Below, piece by piece: positions 23,411-34,862 of a stretch of 64,000 nucleotides of DNA. This DNA comes from Perca fluviatilis (taxonomy: Eukaryota > Chordata > Actinopteri > Perciformes > Percidae): contig NC_053133.1 of assembly GCF_010015445.1 (NCBI RefSeq), positions 496,001 through 560,000 on the forward strand. Reading direction: 5' to 3'. Position 1 is the stretch's first letter, and each line of letters starts with the position of its first letter. The notes under the pieces are model-generated. The model saw only the letters and a list, made by a program, of their open reading frames with translations. It ran no database searches and was not told where the DNA came from. Both the position numbers and the translations under genes were made by a program.

Positions 23411-23590
23411 ATGGATACCAGCGTTGAAGACTACTTTAGACGTGGATTCACAAATCGTCAAATTTTAGTGCTCTTGGAGGAAACGCATAATATCAAACTA
23501 AGCCTCTGGACCATAAAAAGAAAGCTATGAAAGAACCAGCTTTGGCAGAGACATTATAAGACAGATGAAGTTGAAGTGAGTTACGACCCT
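23411..23590 (+). pseudogene. N-terminal relic of an integrase-like transposon protein
   Basis: From an ATG at 23411 the frame reads MDTSVEDYFRRGFTNRQILV followed by a helix-turn-helix-like segment ending SLWTIKRKL, then a TGA at 23528-23530. Beyond it the frame continues KNQLWQRHYKTDEVEV. This resembles the start of fish transposon proteins that carry a DNA-binding helix-turn-helix before an integrase core (Ginger-like or similar). The integrase core itself is not present downstream. The assignment rests on a short match, so confidence is low to moderate. Confidence 0.35.
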
Positions 23591-23784
23591 GAGGTCCTAT
23601 GAACATTTCTATGTATCGGCGTATGTGCAATAATCTCCTCTGTGCGTGTGGATGTTCTCTCCTCCTGCTATGGTGCCTGTGTGAGATAGGCTGCAGGTGA
23701 GCTTGGCTGATTGAATGATTGACTGTGTGAGCGATTGGTCCGAGCCTCCAAGCCTGTGGTTTTGGCGTCTCCCAGTTGCTGAGG

Positions 23785-24200
23785 ACTTTTGCTACGTTTA
23801 CACGCGGTCGGCTATTTTCATAAACGAACATTTCAACCTTTCCGTTTTCATGCACAGCTGTCACTTTTCAGAAAAATGTTTGTTTACACGTACCCGTGTA
23901 TATATTCCGTCAATGCCGCCAAGAGCATGCCAAACCTGTAGTGTAACGAGAAGCTCAAGCCCACGTTAGCCAATCAGAATCCCGAAAAACAGCAACAAAT
24001 CACTTCCTCTCTCTTCTCTTCCTCACTTCCTCGGCTACCTAAACCTCCATTTGTCTCAGTTTACATGCAAACGTGCAAACAAAGTTTTCCAAAATATCCA
24101 CTCTGGCCGGAGTTTTTAGAAAGAATCGTTTTCAGAGGCGAACTCTCCGTTTACATGTAAACGAAGGGCACAAGCGAAGGGACGTGTCTCCGTTTTTCAA
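23785..24200. mobile_element. Probable DNA-element relic with CGTTTACA blocks
   Basis: Blocks reading CTACGTTTACACGCGG, GTTTACACGTACCCG and CCGTTTACATGTAAACG recur through this stretch in both orientations. This is the style of a common fish non-autonomous DNA element ending in a TACGTTTACA-like motif. Clean ends and target duplications were not found, so boundaries are approximate. Confidence 0.4.
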
Positions 24201-24282
24201 ACCAATAACTATGTACTACACGTACATGGTTATTTTGAAACGGGGTATTTGTAAAAATGTCATCAATCTGTTCATTAAAAAA

Positions 24283-25320
24283 TAACGGTAAGGGTGGGTA
24301 CCATTTCTGTTTAACCCCTTTTTTTCTACTGGTTTTGATTAGGAGTTAGGTAATTCATTTGTCTTTTGTTTCCTCTTATTTTGAGTAGGTAAGTTTAGGT
24401 GGTTGAGCTTAGTTTACTTTAGTTTTTTTTTGTTTATGCTGTTAGCCCACCCTGGATCTAAACTGCCTTTAAAGGGCTGCAAATCCTTTGTTGCTGGTGG
24501 CAAGTGTCAAACATCATGTTGCATCTGGGTTTCCCATAGGCCTGGTTGTAACATGAATTGGGGGCTCGTCCGTTGTTGTTTTTCTGTGTGGTTTGTAGCG
24601 CTAGGTAAGTCGTGACAGGTAACATATGATCTTGCACAGCTTTTGTTATTGTTGTTTTTTGTGTGGGTAGGATTTTAAATTAGATGATTTTGCCATAAAA
24701 CCCTCTGTAAAACCCTCTGTTAATGTGCCATTAACTGCCAGAGCGCTGAGCTAAAGTGAATCTTTGTTAAAGAACTAAGGGGAAAAGGGTATTTTTCTTG
24801 AGCCTTTTGTGGCTGCTGTTGAAGATGTGGAAGGCAAAAGCTGCCTCCGTCAAATCCCCCGTCTCACATGACTCCCCTCCTTCAGACTGGGATGACTACA
24901 GAGAAGTTCCAGTTGGTATTCAGCATTCGAGAGGTGGAGGTGAGAAACAGAGTTGGAGCGGGAGGCAATGCACCTGTGGTTGCGAACTCTAGAGTTGGAG
25001 CATGGACAAGCCCTTGCATCTGCCTCCACCGATTTGTGTAACACCACCTATTCCTTCCCCTCAGGATAGATTTAAGGGTCAGCAGACAGGTGGCACTCGT
25101 TTCCTCCATTCAGAGAAACAGAAGTTGATGCCTATTTTTGTGCATTTCAACATATTGCATCTGCATTATGCTGGCATAAACATGTGACCAATATTGCAGG
25201 AAGTATGTAACACTCTTTCTCAAGACCAGAGTTTAGATTTTTAGTTTGGAAAATGATTCTTGGAAGCTGGGAAGAGGGGAGTCTCAAACTTCATGTTGCG
25301 TCCGGGTTTCCTTTAGGCCA
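24283..25320 (+). mobile_element. Short LTR-retroelement remnant
   Basis: A primer-binding-site match lies at 24559-24572, just after a segment that looks like the end of a long terminal repeat ('gtttcccataggcctggttg'). A second, diverged copy of that LTR segment ('tcaaacttcatgttgcgtcc', then 'gtttcctttaggcc') is at about 25271-25318, as expected for a 3' LTR in the same orientation. Only about 0.7 kb lies between them, so almost all internal genes are lost. A frame from 24798 (64 codons) could be the start of a gag-like gene but has no diagnostic motif. The left LTR boundary is a guess. Ty3/Gypsy-type versus retrovirus-type origin is undecided. Confidence 0.5.
24559..24572 (+). promoter_or_regulatory. 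Primer-binding site complementary to proline tRNA
   Basis: TGGGGGCTCGTCCG matches the first 14 bases of the site complementary to the 3' end of tRNA-Pro, used to prime reverse transcription in several LTR elements. The match stops there, and the next bases have diverged. Confidence 0.6.
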
Positions 25321-25427
25321 TGCGTTTACACAAGTGGCATCCTTCATTGAATAACAGCTACAAATGTCTGGCAAACAGCACGGCTACAGATGGATGCACC
25401 AGAAATGTTGGACGGCCTGGAAAATTA

Positions 25428-25773
25428 AGCCCTATTCACACGGGACTAGTATTACCAGGGGACCTTATATAATTTAGATATCACCCCCCCCCCCGTCTGT
25501 GTTTCGTGTGGCACCTTCGCACAGGATATGTAAAGTCTGTATTTTTTCAAATTTACCGACATTATCCTTTCATTTATAATTGCCAACACAGCCAATACAA
25601 CTCCAAATCACAGAGATTCACTCTGTGTTTGGTGAAATATCGTAATTTGCGCTGGAATTTTTACTTGACAAATTACAGACATGGCAGATTCGCATCGGAT
25701 TAAGGATGACCTCCGTAATTATTACAAATAACTAGAGGTTCCCAGGTAATACTAGTCCCATGTGAACAGGGCT
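25428..25773. mobile_element. PIF/Harbinger-type MITE
   Basis: The ends read AGCCCTATTCACACGGGACT and, from the other side, AGCCCTGTTCACATGGGACT, continuing as AGTATTACC in both. TTA flanks both ends (25425-25427 and 25774-25776). A 3-bp TTA duplication with such ends is the signature of PIF/Harbinger elements. The 346-base interior has a C-run near 25485-25494 and no coding region. Confidence 0.75.
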
Positions 25774-25776
25774 TTA

Positions 25777-26552
25777 GACAGAAACTGTGCATCAATTGAT
25801 GCGACTGATGGACAGGAATGGGGGCATCTGTGTGCACGCAACCATTAGAGACAGCATATGTATGTCAGTCATGGGCCAAACTATGTATAGCATATACTGT
25901 AGATGCCCACTATTGTCTGCCAGGGTTTTTCTTGCTGTTTTATTACAGCGGCCGTGTTTTTAAATATGATATGCTTTACTTTCTCGTAAGCTTCCATTAT
26001 AAGCTGCTGCTCACTGGTTGTAAAGTATGCAAAACGCCTCTTGTCCATTTCAGCATCAGTAAATCTGGGATCAACCTTGTGGTCTGTTGAAAAAAGCCGT
26101 TACTCTTAATTACTTACATCTGGCTTGACCTAGTTGCACCCCCTCAGCTTGGCCAACTTGAAAGCCAGGATGCACTGATTAGACTAGGTCAAGCCTCGCT
26201 TTACCTTTTATCCTGGATTTCTGCATTTGAGAAATAGCCCTCTGGTGTGGTGAAGGAAAAGATGTTTAGAAAAGAAGAATCGTTGCTCGGTTTCAGCACT
26301 CGTAAACAAAATAAATAAATACACCAGCAATATCCATTATCATTCATAATTGACAGACTAACTCCTCGTGAATGGCGCTGTCCATGGTGCTGAATCATTT
26401 TACTTTGCAGGCTTTTCCGAAGTTGTATCACCTTACCTGTCCTCTGTCCATGGTGTTGTTGATTGTGTAGACACTGACGGTGCATGGCCATCAGTGGCCA
26501 ACACTGTTCATCAGTGGCAAGCTGATACATCCTGATATCCTATCATTCATTA
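25777..26552. other. Unassigned sequence
   Basis: No gene recognised. Open frames of 90-109 codons on both strands lack motifs. Two near-inverse blocks, 'ttggccaacttg' area and 'agactaggtcaagcc' with 'ggcttgacctag', sit near 26130-26195 and could form a short hairpin. Confidence 0.45.
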
Positions 26553-26935
26553 TGTGGCGAGGAAAAACTGCCTTTTAAGCAGAAACCTCGAGTCTTAAGG
26601 AAAAAATTCCATTTAGGGAGAAACCTTGGACAGAGCCAGGCTCTTGATGGGCGGTTGTCTGACGGTGCCGGTTGGGCGTGTGATGAACAGTGGCAATTAT
26701 AATAACAATAGAGATAATGGAACTATGACTAGAAATAATAGTCGTTGAAGTTCAGGGCATAGCAGGATATAGTAGGGTGTAGAAGGGTGTAGCAGGGCGA
26801 CCACGGCGGCAGCTGCAACCATGGTTTAGGTGCCACACCGATCCAAGGAAAACTGTGAGTCGAGAAAACATAAGGACTCCAGGGAATAAGCTCCCCGGCG
26901 CTAGTTTAGTAACAATCCTGGTCTTAAATAAAGTC
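26553..26935 (-). mobile_element. L2-group LINE 3' fragment
   Basis: Contains the shared L2 tail blocks 'gtggcgaggaaaaact', 'gccaggctcttgatgggcgg', 'gtgatgaacagtgg' and 'aaacataaggactcc' in the same order as the fragments at 5752 and 13128. The first block is followed by a second, diverged copy ('aaaaaattccatttagggag'), a small internal duplication. The TTGAA tail is missing. No coding sequence remains. Confidence 0.75.
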
Positions 26936-27263
26936 TGGGTAAAGTCAACAATGATTTTCTTTTACGGTGAGGAGGAAGAGAAAAGACCAAAAAAAGTAAT
27001 AAAAAAACCTTTAATTCGTTTGGCAAGACATTTCAAAGTACACCAACAGGTGTCGGCTAAAGCCTTCCTCAGGGTGTAGTGACACAAAGAGACAAACAAA
27101 GTGATTATAGTTTGCAGGTGTACACAGGTGATGATTTTGTTTACCAGGAATAGATCTGACCTTGTGCAGAACCTGAGGAACAGTATCTGCATTCCTGGGA
27201 AGGTGAGGGACTTCACAACCTTTCCCACAGTGGGTTGCAGGGTTTCATGTACTGTTGTTTATT

Positions 27264-27405
27264 GGTGTTTTAAGCCCCCAACATCTCCTTCCAGGCAGTA
27301 CTGCACTAGGATTAGGCAATGGTTATGGTTAGGGTTTGGGTTAAGTGCCTTGAAGTCAACGGTTGCAGCACTGCCTGGAAGGAGACGTTGGGGGCTTAAA
27401 ACACC
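27264..27405. mobile_element. 142-bp MITE with ATT duplications
   Basis: Inverted repeats of about 36 bases (27264-27299 and 27370-27405) begin GGTGTTTTAAGCCCCCAAC and differ at one position. ATT lies directly outside both ends (27261-27263, 27406-27408). The centre carries a degenerate TTAGGG-like run. It has no coding capacity and would depend on another element's transposase. Superfamily open, although a 3-bp duplication points towards PIF/Harbinger. Confidence 0.75.
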
Positions 27406-27480
27406 ATTGAGTTATACTGTTTTGAGGTCCTGAAGGCTGTGCCCAGCCATCCTGAGTATTTTTGCCCATTGTTCGATTAT

Positions 27481-28769
27481 TCATTTTGTAGGCAAGCTCC
27501 TTGAGAATTTCATTGACATCCTTCTGCAGCTGTGGTTATCTAGGATCTCAATTAATTGTTCCTGGTCAACACGGTTAAAATCTGATTCAAACACTGTATG
27601 CTCAGATTCAGGCATGTACTTGAGCAAATTCTCCACTAGATCACTCTTTACATATCCCAAGGCAGCTTGCTCTAATATGACAGGCGCGATCTTCACAGGA
27701 AGATATCCCCCCCTGCCCATCCAAAAGCAATTATTTCGGCCTACACTCTCCCACTGCTGGAGTCCAAAATCATGCCGTAGGAAAGGCACACAGCATTTCC
27801 TGTTGTGCACTGGATGTAGAATTTATTCCAGTTTTCAGACAGTCTCTCACAACTCCTCCATCTCATGTGTTCCATCTGGCAGAACAAGCCTGATTTTGAT
27901 ATCAACCTCTCCAAGTCCATCATCACAGAAATGTGCTGTGAACTCTCACAGTACCTGCTCCCAGTAAACAACCAATATTCTCTTCACTCTCTCACCGGAT
28001 GGCATGGTTTGTGGTGAAACTAAATATGTTGCTCATTTTCAGAAAAGCCTCCTAAAAACAAACAATGTTGCTGCTCTGAAAAAAACATTATCACTCACAC
28101 CCTCTGTGGAATATAGTAAAAAGTCAAACTTGTCATTATTTTTTTTTATTACACATAATGACAAGTTTGACTCAGCGCTGACTGCTTCAACTGCAGCAGG
28201 TGATGCTGTAGGAACACTGAAAGAAAAAGAGGAAGACTGATTCTGAGAGCTCTCTTGTCTCTGCAAAGTCGGAGCCAAACCTGTGCTGTGACTGTGTGGA
28301 CTGTCAAATTTCTTTTCTTTTTTCTGTGTGGTCAAATAAAACCTAAGAAGAGCAAGTTTTGTGTCAGTGTATAATTGTCCAACTGTGATTACATTGTTAA
28401 CTGTCACCTCTTCATAATTTCTGAGATCTAACTCAAAATCTGTTATGGGCCCAAGACGATTTCTCCCATCAGGAAAGAACAGGCCACTTGCTTCCTGCAC
28501 CAAATCCCTTTTCTAAGCATTCCTTTGAAATGTCGACTTATCTTGTTCCCCCTTTCTCGTTTGGCTCCCACTTGCTTAAAAGCCTCTTTTTCATCAGCAT
28601 AATGCATCCATCTTTTTCTCAACGTCTTCAGAGCATTTTTATTGAGAGTGGGTTGGGAATGCTCCCCTTTGGTTTTTGCTGCTGCCTCCTTTATCAGAAG
28701 ATGTTTTTTTTGTTTGTTTTTCATGCGCTCAAAATGTTTTAATTTGCGAGTGTATCTTTTACTGTACAT
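27481..28769 (-). pseudogene. Broken HECT-like domain gene, multicopy fish type
   Basis: Four minus-strand open segments in order look like one decayed protein. 28769-28443: basic N-terminal segment (MYSKRYTRKLKHFERMKNKQ). 28503-28039: LGPITDFELDLRNYEEVTV and a Ser-rich stretch; the join needs a frameshift near 28500. 27971-27741: LSENWNKFYIQCTTGNAVCL, which in the overlapping frame continues into 27810-27481 with LQQWESVGR, then GGYLPVKIAPVILEQAALG and VDQEQLIEILDNHSCRRM. The later part resembles the HECT-like domain of large fish gene families. An intact HECT domain would transfer ubiquitin through a Cys near its end, which I do not see here. Several frameshifts and no clear introns suggest a dead, perhaps retro-copied or element-borne gene. 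Confidence 0.42.
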
Positions 28770-30606
28770 CTGTCAGCTGTAAGGTGCTGGCATCAATCTA
28801 AAAATGGACAATGGAATTGTTTAAAAAAAAAAAAAGGCAATCCTGATTAGATCACTTAATCATTGATGATCACATGTAGTTATCCAGAGTTTAATCAAAC
28901 ACCAATACAAGAATGTTTGATTTGAAGAAACAATAAAATAATAACCATGAAATGTAGTTGTTTGACTGAAATATTCTGCTTTTGCAGATTACACATTACA
29001 AGGGTTAAGAAGGTTTCTCATTATAATGACTTACAGGATCTTTTTTTTTTCATCACATTGGCGGAAATTAGCTTCTGTAAAATGAGCTGCCTGCTGTGCC
29101 TGGAAAAGAACACAATGAGAGCAATGAGACTGAACTAAAACAGTAAAGTTGTGAGCCAAAAAGTCACCATAAAGCTATGTAGAGCTGAGAGGAACTGCTG
29201 CTATGTGGGCTCATTACTACATTTGACACATTTTACATACAAGTATTGATTATAGCCACGTAAGTATACACTTTATTACTTAATCAGATTTCCTCTTGAT
29301 TCATTTTGGATATGGCTTAGCAAATTTGATTTTGATATCATAATTTATGTCCTTGCCTGTATTTTCTGATATAAAAGGAGCATGAGATGCTAATATTATT
29401 ATATAAATTGCAGCTTAGTGTTGTTGAGTTCATTGTGCAAAATATAGTAATTACAGTGGAAACACCTAAATTTGCCATCTTACAAATTACATCTTATCCC
29501 AGAGTGTTTGAGTTGCAGTGTATTGTAAGAGCTCTTGCCATCCTTTCTCTTCGTTGCATGAGCATCTTGCAATTCCTACTTCCTACCTTTCCTTTATCTT
29601 GAATTCTTTGCACTTACTAATTAGCAGAACATTACACAGACATATATTTAGCTGAAACATAAGGAATAAGCAGCAGAGATGACTAAGTGAGTGGCCAGAT
29701 ATCTTGTAATATCAGCCTATGTGGATTTAGACAGGCGAACAACTGGATATTATCTTGATTCTGACTCCTGTTTCCTCCTGTTTCTCTCTCTGTCCAATCT
29801 CAGTGTGTCGGTCATCAAAGCAATGATCTGTTTAGATTTCTGAAATGGCACGGCCTTGTTCATTCTCCTGCATTCTCAGCATGTTTTTCCGTATGGGCGA
29901 GATGAGCTGGGCAAGCTGATGACAATAGAGATTGAGAGGCAGGGAAACTCCGTCTGGCTCGGCAAGCAATGAGCTATTGGAGCCCTGCAGAGTTCAATCA
30001 ATAGCATGTGTATGGCAATCTGTTCACAGTGTTTGTGCCCAAATTCTGCTGCGCTCACACTACAGACTTGTCTTGTAACGTCAGGGGATCAGATATCAAG
30101 GTTGCTTACTTTTGAAGAGTTTTTCCAAACAAAAATGTTGATGTTTGACAAGATTGCTTGTGTCTGTGAACACACCTTAATGGATCCATTTGGGAAATTA
30201 AGAGTTGGCTCTGTATTCTTGTGTTTTTCTATTAATTAATTCACTAACAATGTTTCTTTCCGGCAAGCACACAAAGAAGAAATTGATTACAGACAATAGA
30301 AGCTTCACAGCTCAATACAACATACAACCTTTATTTGCACCTACATCCATTGTGGTGGAGCAATCTACTTTTAATTAATACTGCATAAGTAGCACTTGCT
30401 ATTTTATTGCACTCATCATTGACTCTTCAGGATGATATAACATATGATTTTCAGTTAAAAAACTTAGTGAAAGCTCAATATAGAAATGCAATCAGGGCCC
30501 CACCTGCAGTTACTCAGAATGGAAAACTGCCCATCATGCATGATTCTCCCAGTGATTGTGGGTATTTCTTCTTTCTTTCTAAATCTATCCATCCGTCCAC
30601 CCTGTT
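28770..30606. other. Unassigned AT-rich sequence
   Basis: No gene or clear repeat recognised in 1.8 kb. Frames are short and overlap. Confidence 0.5.
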
Positions 30607-32766
30607 TTGACCATGTATCTGGGTCACGCTGGCAGTATGCTTGATTTAATAATATTTCCGCAGAATTCGGTATTATCAGATCATTCTTTAATTACTTTCG
30701 AATTCTTACTACCTGACTATACTAAATTAGATAAAAGCTTCTACACTAGATGCCTATCTGACAGTGCTATAGCTAAATTTAAGGAAGAGATTCCAACAGC
30801 ATTTGACTCTTTGTCATGCCTTAACATAACAGAGGACCTTTATGTTAACCTCAGTCCCTCTCAAATTGATACATTTGTAGACGGTGCTACGACCTGCCTA
30901 CGGACGACTTTAGACTCCGTTGCTCCCCTCAAAAAGAAGATGATTAAGCAAAGGAAACTAGCACCTTGGTATAACTCCCAAACTCGCAAATTAAAACAAA
31001 TCTTGCGAAACATCGAAAGTAAATGGTGTTCCACCAAAGTGGAAGAATCTCGTTTGGATTGGCAAGAAAGTCTCAAAACCTATAGGAAGGCCCTAAGAAA
31101 GGCCAGATCAGACTATTACTCATCACTACTAGAAGAAAATAAGAACAACCCAAGGTTTCTTTTCAGCACTGTAGCCAGGCTGACAGATAGTCACAGCTCT
31201 ACTTAGCCATCTATTCCTCTAGCACTGAGTAGTGATGACTTCATGAGCTTCTTTAATGATAAAATTATAACAATTAGAGATAAAATCTATCACCTTTTGC
31301 CCTCAACTTCTAACGGTTCACCTTTAAACGCAGGACCGCTAGAAAGAACGACTAGAACTGACATATACTTAGACTGCTTTTATCCTATAGACCTTCAACA
31401 ATTAATGTTAAAGATATCCTCAGCTAATCCATCTACCTGTCTCTTAGACCCCATCCCAACGAGACTACTCAAAGAAGCGTTACCCGTGGTTAACACTTCA
31501 TTACTAGATATGATCAATATGTCCTTATTAACAGGTTATGTACCACAGTCATTTAAAATAGCTGTGATAAAACCTCTTCTGAAAAAACCCACCCTCGATC
31601 CTGAGGTCTTAGCAAACTATAGACCTATATCTAACCTATATCTAACCTTCCCTTTCTATCCAAGATCCTTGAGAAGGTAGTTGCTAATCAGTTATGTGAT
31701 TTTCTACATAGCAATAGTTTATTTGATGACTTTCAATCAGGATTTAGAAAGAATCATAGCACAGAGACGGCACTCGTCCTATTTCTCTGAGTGATCCCAA
31801 TTTGTTAACATTAACGATAAACCCTCCAAGCACGCTAAAGTTAGCCATGGCGTTCCTAAAGGCTCAGTGCTTGGACCAATTCTATTTTCCTTATATATGC
31901 TTCCTCTAGGAAATATTATTAGGAAACACTCAACTAACTTTCACTGTTACGCAGACGACACCCAATTATATCTGTCAATTAAGCCAGATGAAAGTGGGCA
32001 GTTAGCTAAACTTCAAGCGTGTATTAAAGATATAAAATCCTGGATGACCCACAATTTCCTGATGTTAAACTCAAAAAAAAGTTATTGTGATGGGACCAAC
32101 GCACCTCCGAACTTCATTATCTAAAGATATAGCTACTCTGGATGGAATTGCCCTGGCCTCCAGCACTACTGTCAGAAATTTAGGAGTTATTTTTGATCAG
32201 GATATATCCTTCAACGCCTACTTAAAACAAACCTCAAGAACAGCCTTTTTCCATCTTCGTAACATTGCCAAAATTAGGAATATCCTATCTCAAATCGATG
32301 CTGAAAAACTAGTATGCATTCGTTACTTCTAGACTAGACTACTGCAATTCCTTATTATCAGGTTGCACAAATAAGTCCCTTAAGAATCTCCAGCTGATCC
32401 AGAATGCTGCAGCACATGTTCTGACGAGGACTAAGAGAAGAGATCATATTTCTCCTGTATTGGCTTCTCTACACTGGCATCGAATTTAAAATCCTCCTCC
32501 TGACCTACAAAGCTCTAAATGGTCAAGCACCATCATACCTAGAAGAGCTCCTAGTACCTTATTGTCCTAGTAGAGTACTACGCTCCCAGAATGCAGAGCT
32601 ACCTGTGGTTCCTAGAGTCTCTAAAAGTAGACTGGGGGCCAGAGCCTTCAGCTACCAGGCTCCGCTCCTGTGGAACCAGCTCCCACTTTGGGTTCGAGGG
32701 GCAGACACCGTCACCACATTTAAGAGTAAACTGAAAACCCTCCTCTTTGATAAAGCTTATAGTTAA
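30607..32766 (+). pseudogene. L2-group endonuclease end and reverse transcriptase, broken
   Basis: The first open segment (to 31206) starts with the endonuclease end, GSMLDLIIFP then VLSDHSLITFEF with the catalytic SDH, followed by a basic linker. A TAG at 31204-31206 interrupts the frame, which resumes in phase to 31680 with PIPTRLLKEALPVVN and [10 protein letters not shown]. An 11-base duplication (about 31627-31648) then shifts the frame. About 170 bases that are present in the copy at 13959-15293 are missing near 31777, taking out catalytic motif A. Motifs B and C follow ([14 protein letters not shown] from a shifted start; [11 protein letters not shown]), then [14 protein letters not shown] and the C-terminal end LLFDKAYS with a stop at 32764-32766. 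No start codon belongs to the original gene because the 5' end is lost. Confidence 0.85.
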
Positions 32767-33500
32767 GAGTGAGGAGTTGCAGCGTCCACCTAACCGGCCC
32801 ACCTGCTTGACTCTTCGTAGTCATCAGTTTTATTTATTATATAATCAATAATATAGCGAGAGTAGAGGGAGGCAGGCCAGTACAGCCCGATCCGGTTGGG
32901 GAGAGTTCTAGCCCGACCAGGCACCTCTCTTTAACCTGCCTCTCTTAGTTATGCTATTATAATTCTAGACTGCCGGGGAAGTTCCTTCCTTCCTGTGACA
33001 CACTGAGCTGCTCTATCATCTCTACTTGTTTCGTTTTGTATGCATCCTGTCCCAGAAATGCTTGTTACTAACCTAGCTCTGGGGAGTTTACTCCCCGGAG
33101 TCCTTATGTTTCTTATGTTCCTTAGCTTTCTTAGCTCTGCGATTCTCTGCAATTCCCGGCTGCATCCTGCTGCGTCCGCCGCATCCGACATGACATGAAC
33201 TTCCACGATGACCTTCGAAGTCACTGTTCCATTATCTTTAATGTGACTATTATGTGCCACTGTTCATCACACCCCCAACCGGCCCGTCAGACACCGCCTA
33301 CCAAGAGTCTGGGTCTGCCGAGGTTTCTTCCTAAAAGGGAGTTTTTCCTTGCCACTGTCGCAATAGCCACTGCTAATGCTTGCTCTTGAGGGAATTACTG
33401 TAATTGTTGGGGTTTTGGAATTTATAGAGTGTGGTCTAGACCTACTCTATCTGTAAAATGTTATGATTTGATACTATAAATAAAATTGAATTGAATTGAA
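30607..33500 (+). mobile_element. L2/CR1-group LINE, 5'-truncated, second copy
   Basis: Plus-strand LINE that begins within the end of the endonuclease domain and runs through the linker, reverse transcriptase, C-terminal region and a long 3' untranslated region. It ends in a TTGAATTGAATTGAA tail at about 33486-33500. The 3' region matches 13128-13958 in reverse complement, so both copies belong to one family. The coding part has been damaged by a stop, a small duplication and a deletion. The LINE mobilises by target-primed reverse transcription, and the short tandem tail is typical of the L2/CR1 group rather than a poly(A) tail. Confidence 0.85.
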
Positions 33501-34628
33501 TGCTAAGCAAGGTAGCCTAGATGCCTCTTCCAGCTTTAGCCTTCAGTTCCTCTTTGGGGATCCCATGAGGCCAGATGGAATATGTAAATCCAGGAAGATA
33601 CTGTACTGATTAACCCGTTTTGGTCACCTGAGGAATAATTTTTGTATTTGGCTAAATTTTTGCCAGTTCAGGTTGCTGTTTGTCGATGCCTGATTAACAG
33701 CCTGAATGGTCAACCAAAACAAAAGCAACAAAAGAACAAAAACACTGACAGTATGATTGTAAGTACTATGTAGTACTTACTGTTGAGTAGACGATCCTTA
33801 ATGTGGCCCGGGACTCATATGTGTTCACACTTGTGATCGGATCACTCAGGACAGATTTTAATACCAGGTAGAAATGGGTTCCAAAAGAAACTTAACTCCA
33901 TCACTTCGGGGCATCAATTTTCTCTCAACACAGAGTGAGCAATCCATGAGATAACAAAAAATGATTGCTTAGGTGATCTGTTTGCATGTGCCATATCCAA
34001 GAGGGGTTCCTGTTACCCCAAACCAAGACCAAACTCAATTCTCCGCCATGATCAATTTTATGACAAAGATGAAGCTGTAATGAGCATGTGGTTTATTGCC
34101 TTACCGATGCTTTCTACTGAGAAACCTCCTGTTGCCCTCGTGCTGTTAAATGGGAGAAGGTGAACCACACACAGTGCCATGACTTACAATCTCCCAAAAG
34201 TACCAAAAGTCATGTCAACCCACAACTATGAAAAGACATGTCAATTGAGTACATAGAAAATCAGAAGTAATGGAAATGGGACTGTTTTCATCTTTTGAAA
34301 GGATTATGACATGTTTAACACACAATTGTCGCAGTTCACTTTTGCAGATCATTAATAAATTATAAGGCTCCATAAATGCAGTTTATTTTAGCACTTCAAT
34401 AATTAGTATGGACATTGGGTCACATAGCATCTGGGACACTTTGGGACAGTCCAACAGCAGTTAGACATATCAGTATTGACGTCCAAAATGATGCTTCATG
34501 AAGCATTATTTGTATTTGTTGACCCAACTAGATGGCACTCTTGGTTTAAAGAAAAGGCTCAAGGAATGGCAATTCAGTTTGCTGAAACTTTGTCGATTTT
34601 TGCAGGATAGCAGATCATACTTTGACGC
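33501..34628. other. Unassigned sequence
   Basis: No gene or repeat recognised beyond AT-rich spacer. Confidence 0.5.
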
Positions 34629-34765
34629 CTGCAGTTTGTGCTTGTTTATACAGGTCACTGGATAATTCCTGGTCAACTGCAGATTGTGCTTGTGTATGCA
34701 GGGTACTGAATAATTCCTGGATGATTGCAGCTTGTCCTTGTTTACCCAGGGCAGGCACAATGGAC
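34629..34765 (-). repeat. 48-bp tandem repeat, in frame with a minus-strand ORF
   Basis: Units begin at 34629, 34677 and 34725 (exact 48-base spacing; the last is partial) and share 'aattcctgg' and 'tgcag.ttgt.cttgt'. On the minus strand a 118-codon frame (34862-34506) crosses it, and each unit reads as 16 residues (for example NKDKLQSSRNYSVPC and HKHNLQLTRNYPVTC). No known domain is recognised. The frame may be chance, since a 48-base unit keeps any frame open. Confidence 0.7.
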
Positions 34766-34862
34766 TGACTAATGCACACAATAGCCCCGCTATTGTCAAG
34801 CCCTGTATTAGATGCATTTGAGAGACACCATCACAAAGTGTTTCACGTGATTGTGTTTCCAA

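Noticed and set aside
27300..27345. TTAGGG-like run
   Set aside because: Part of the loop of the 142-bp MITE, degenerate and short.
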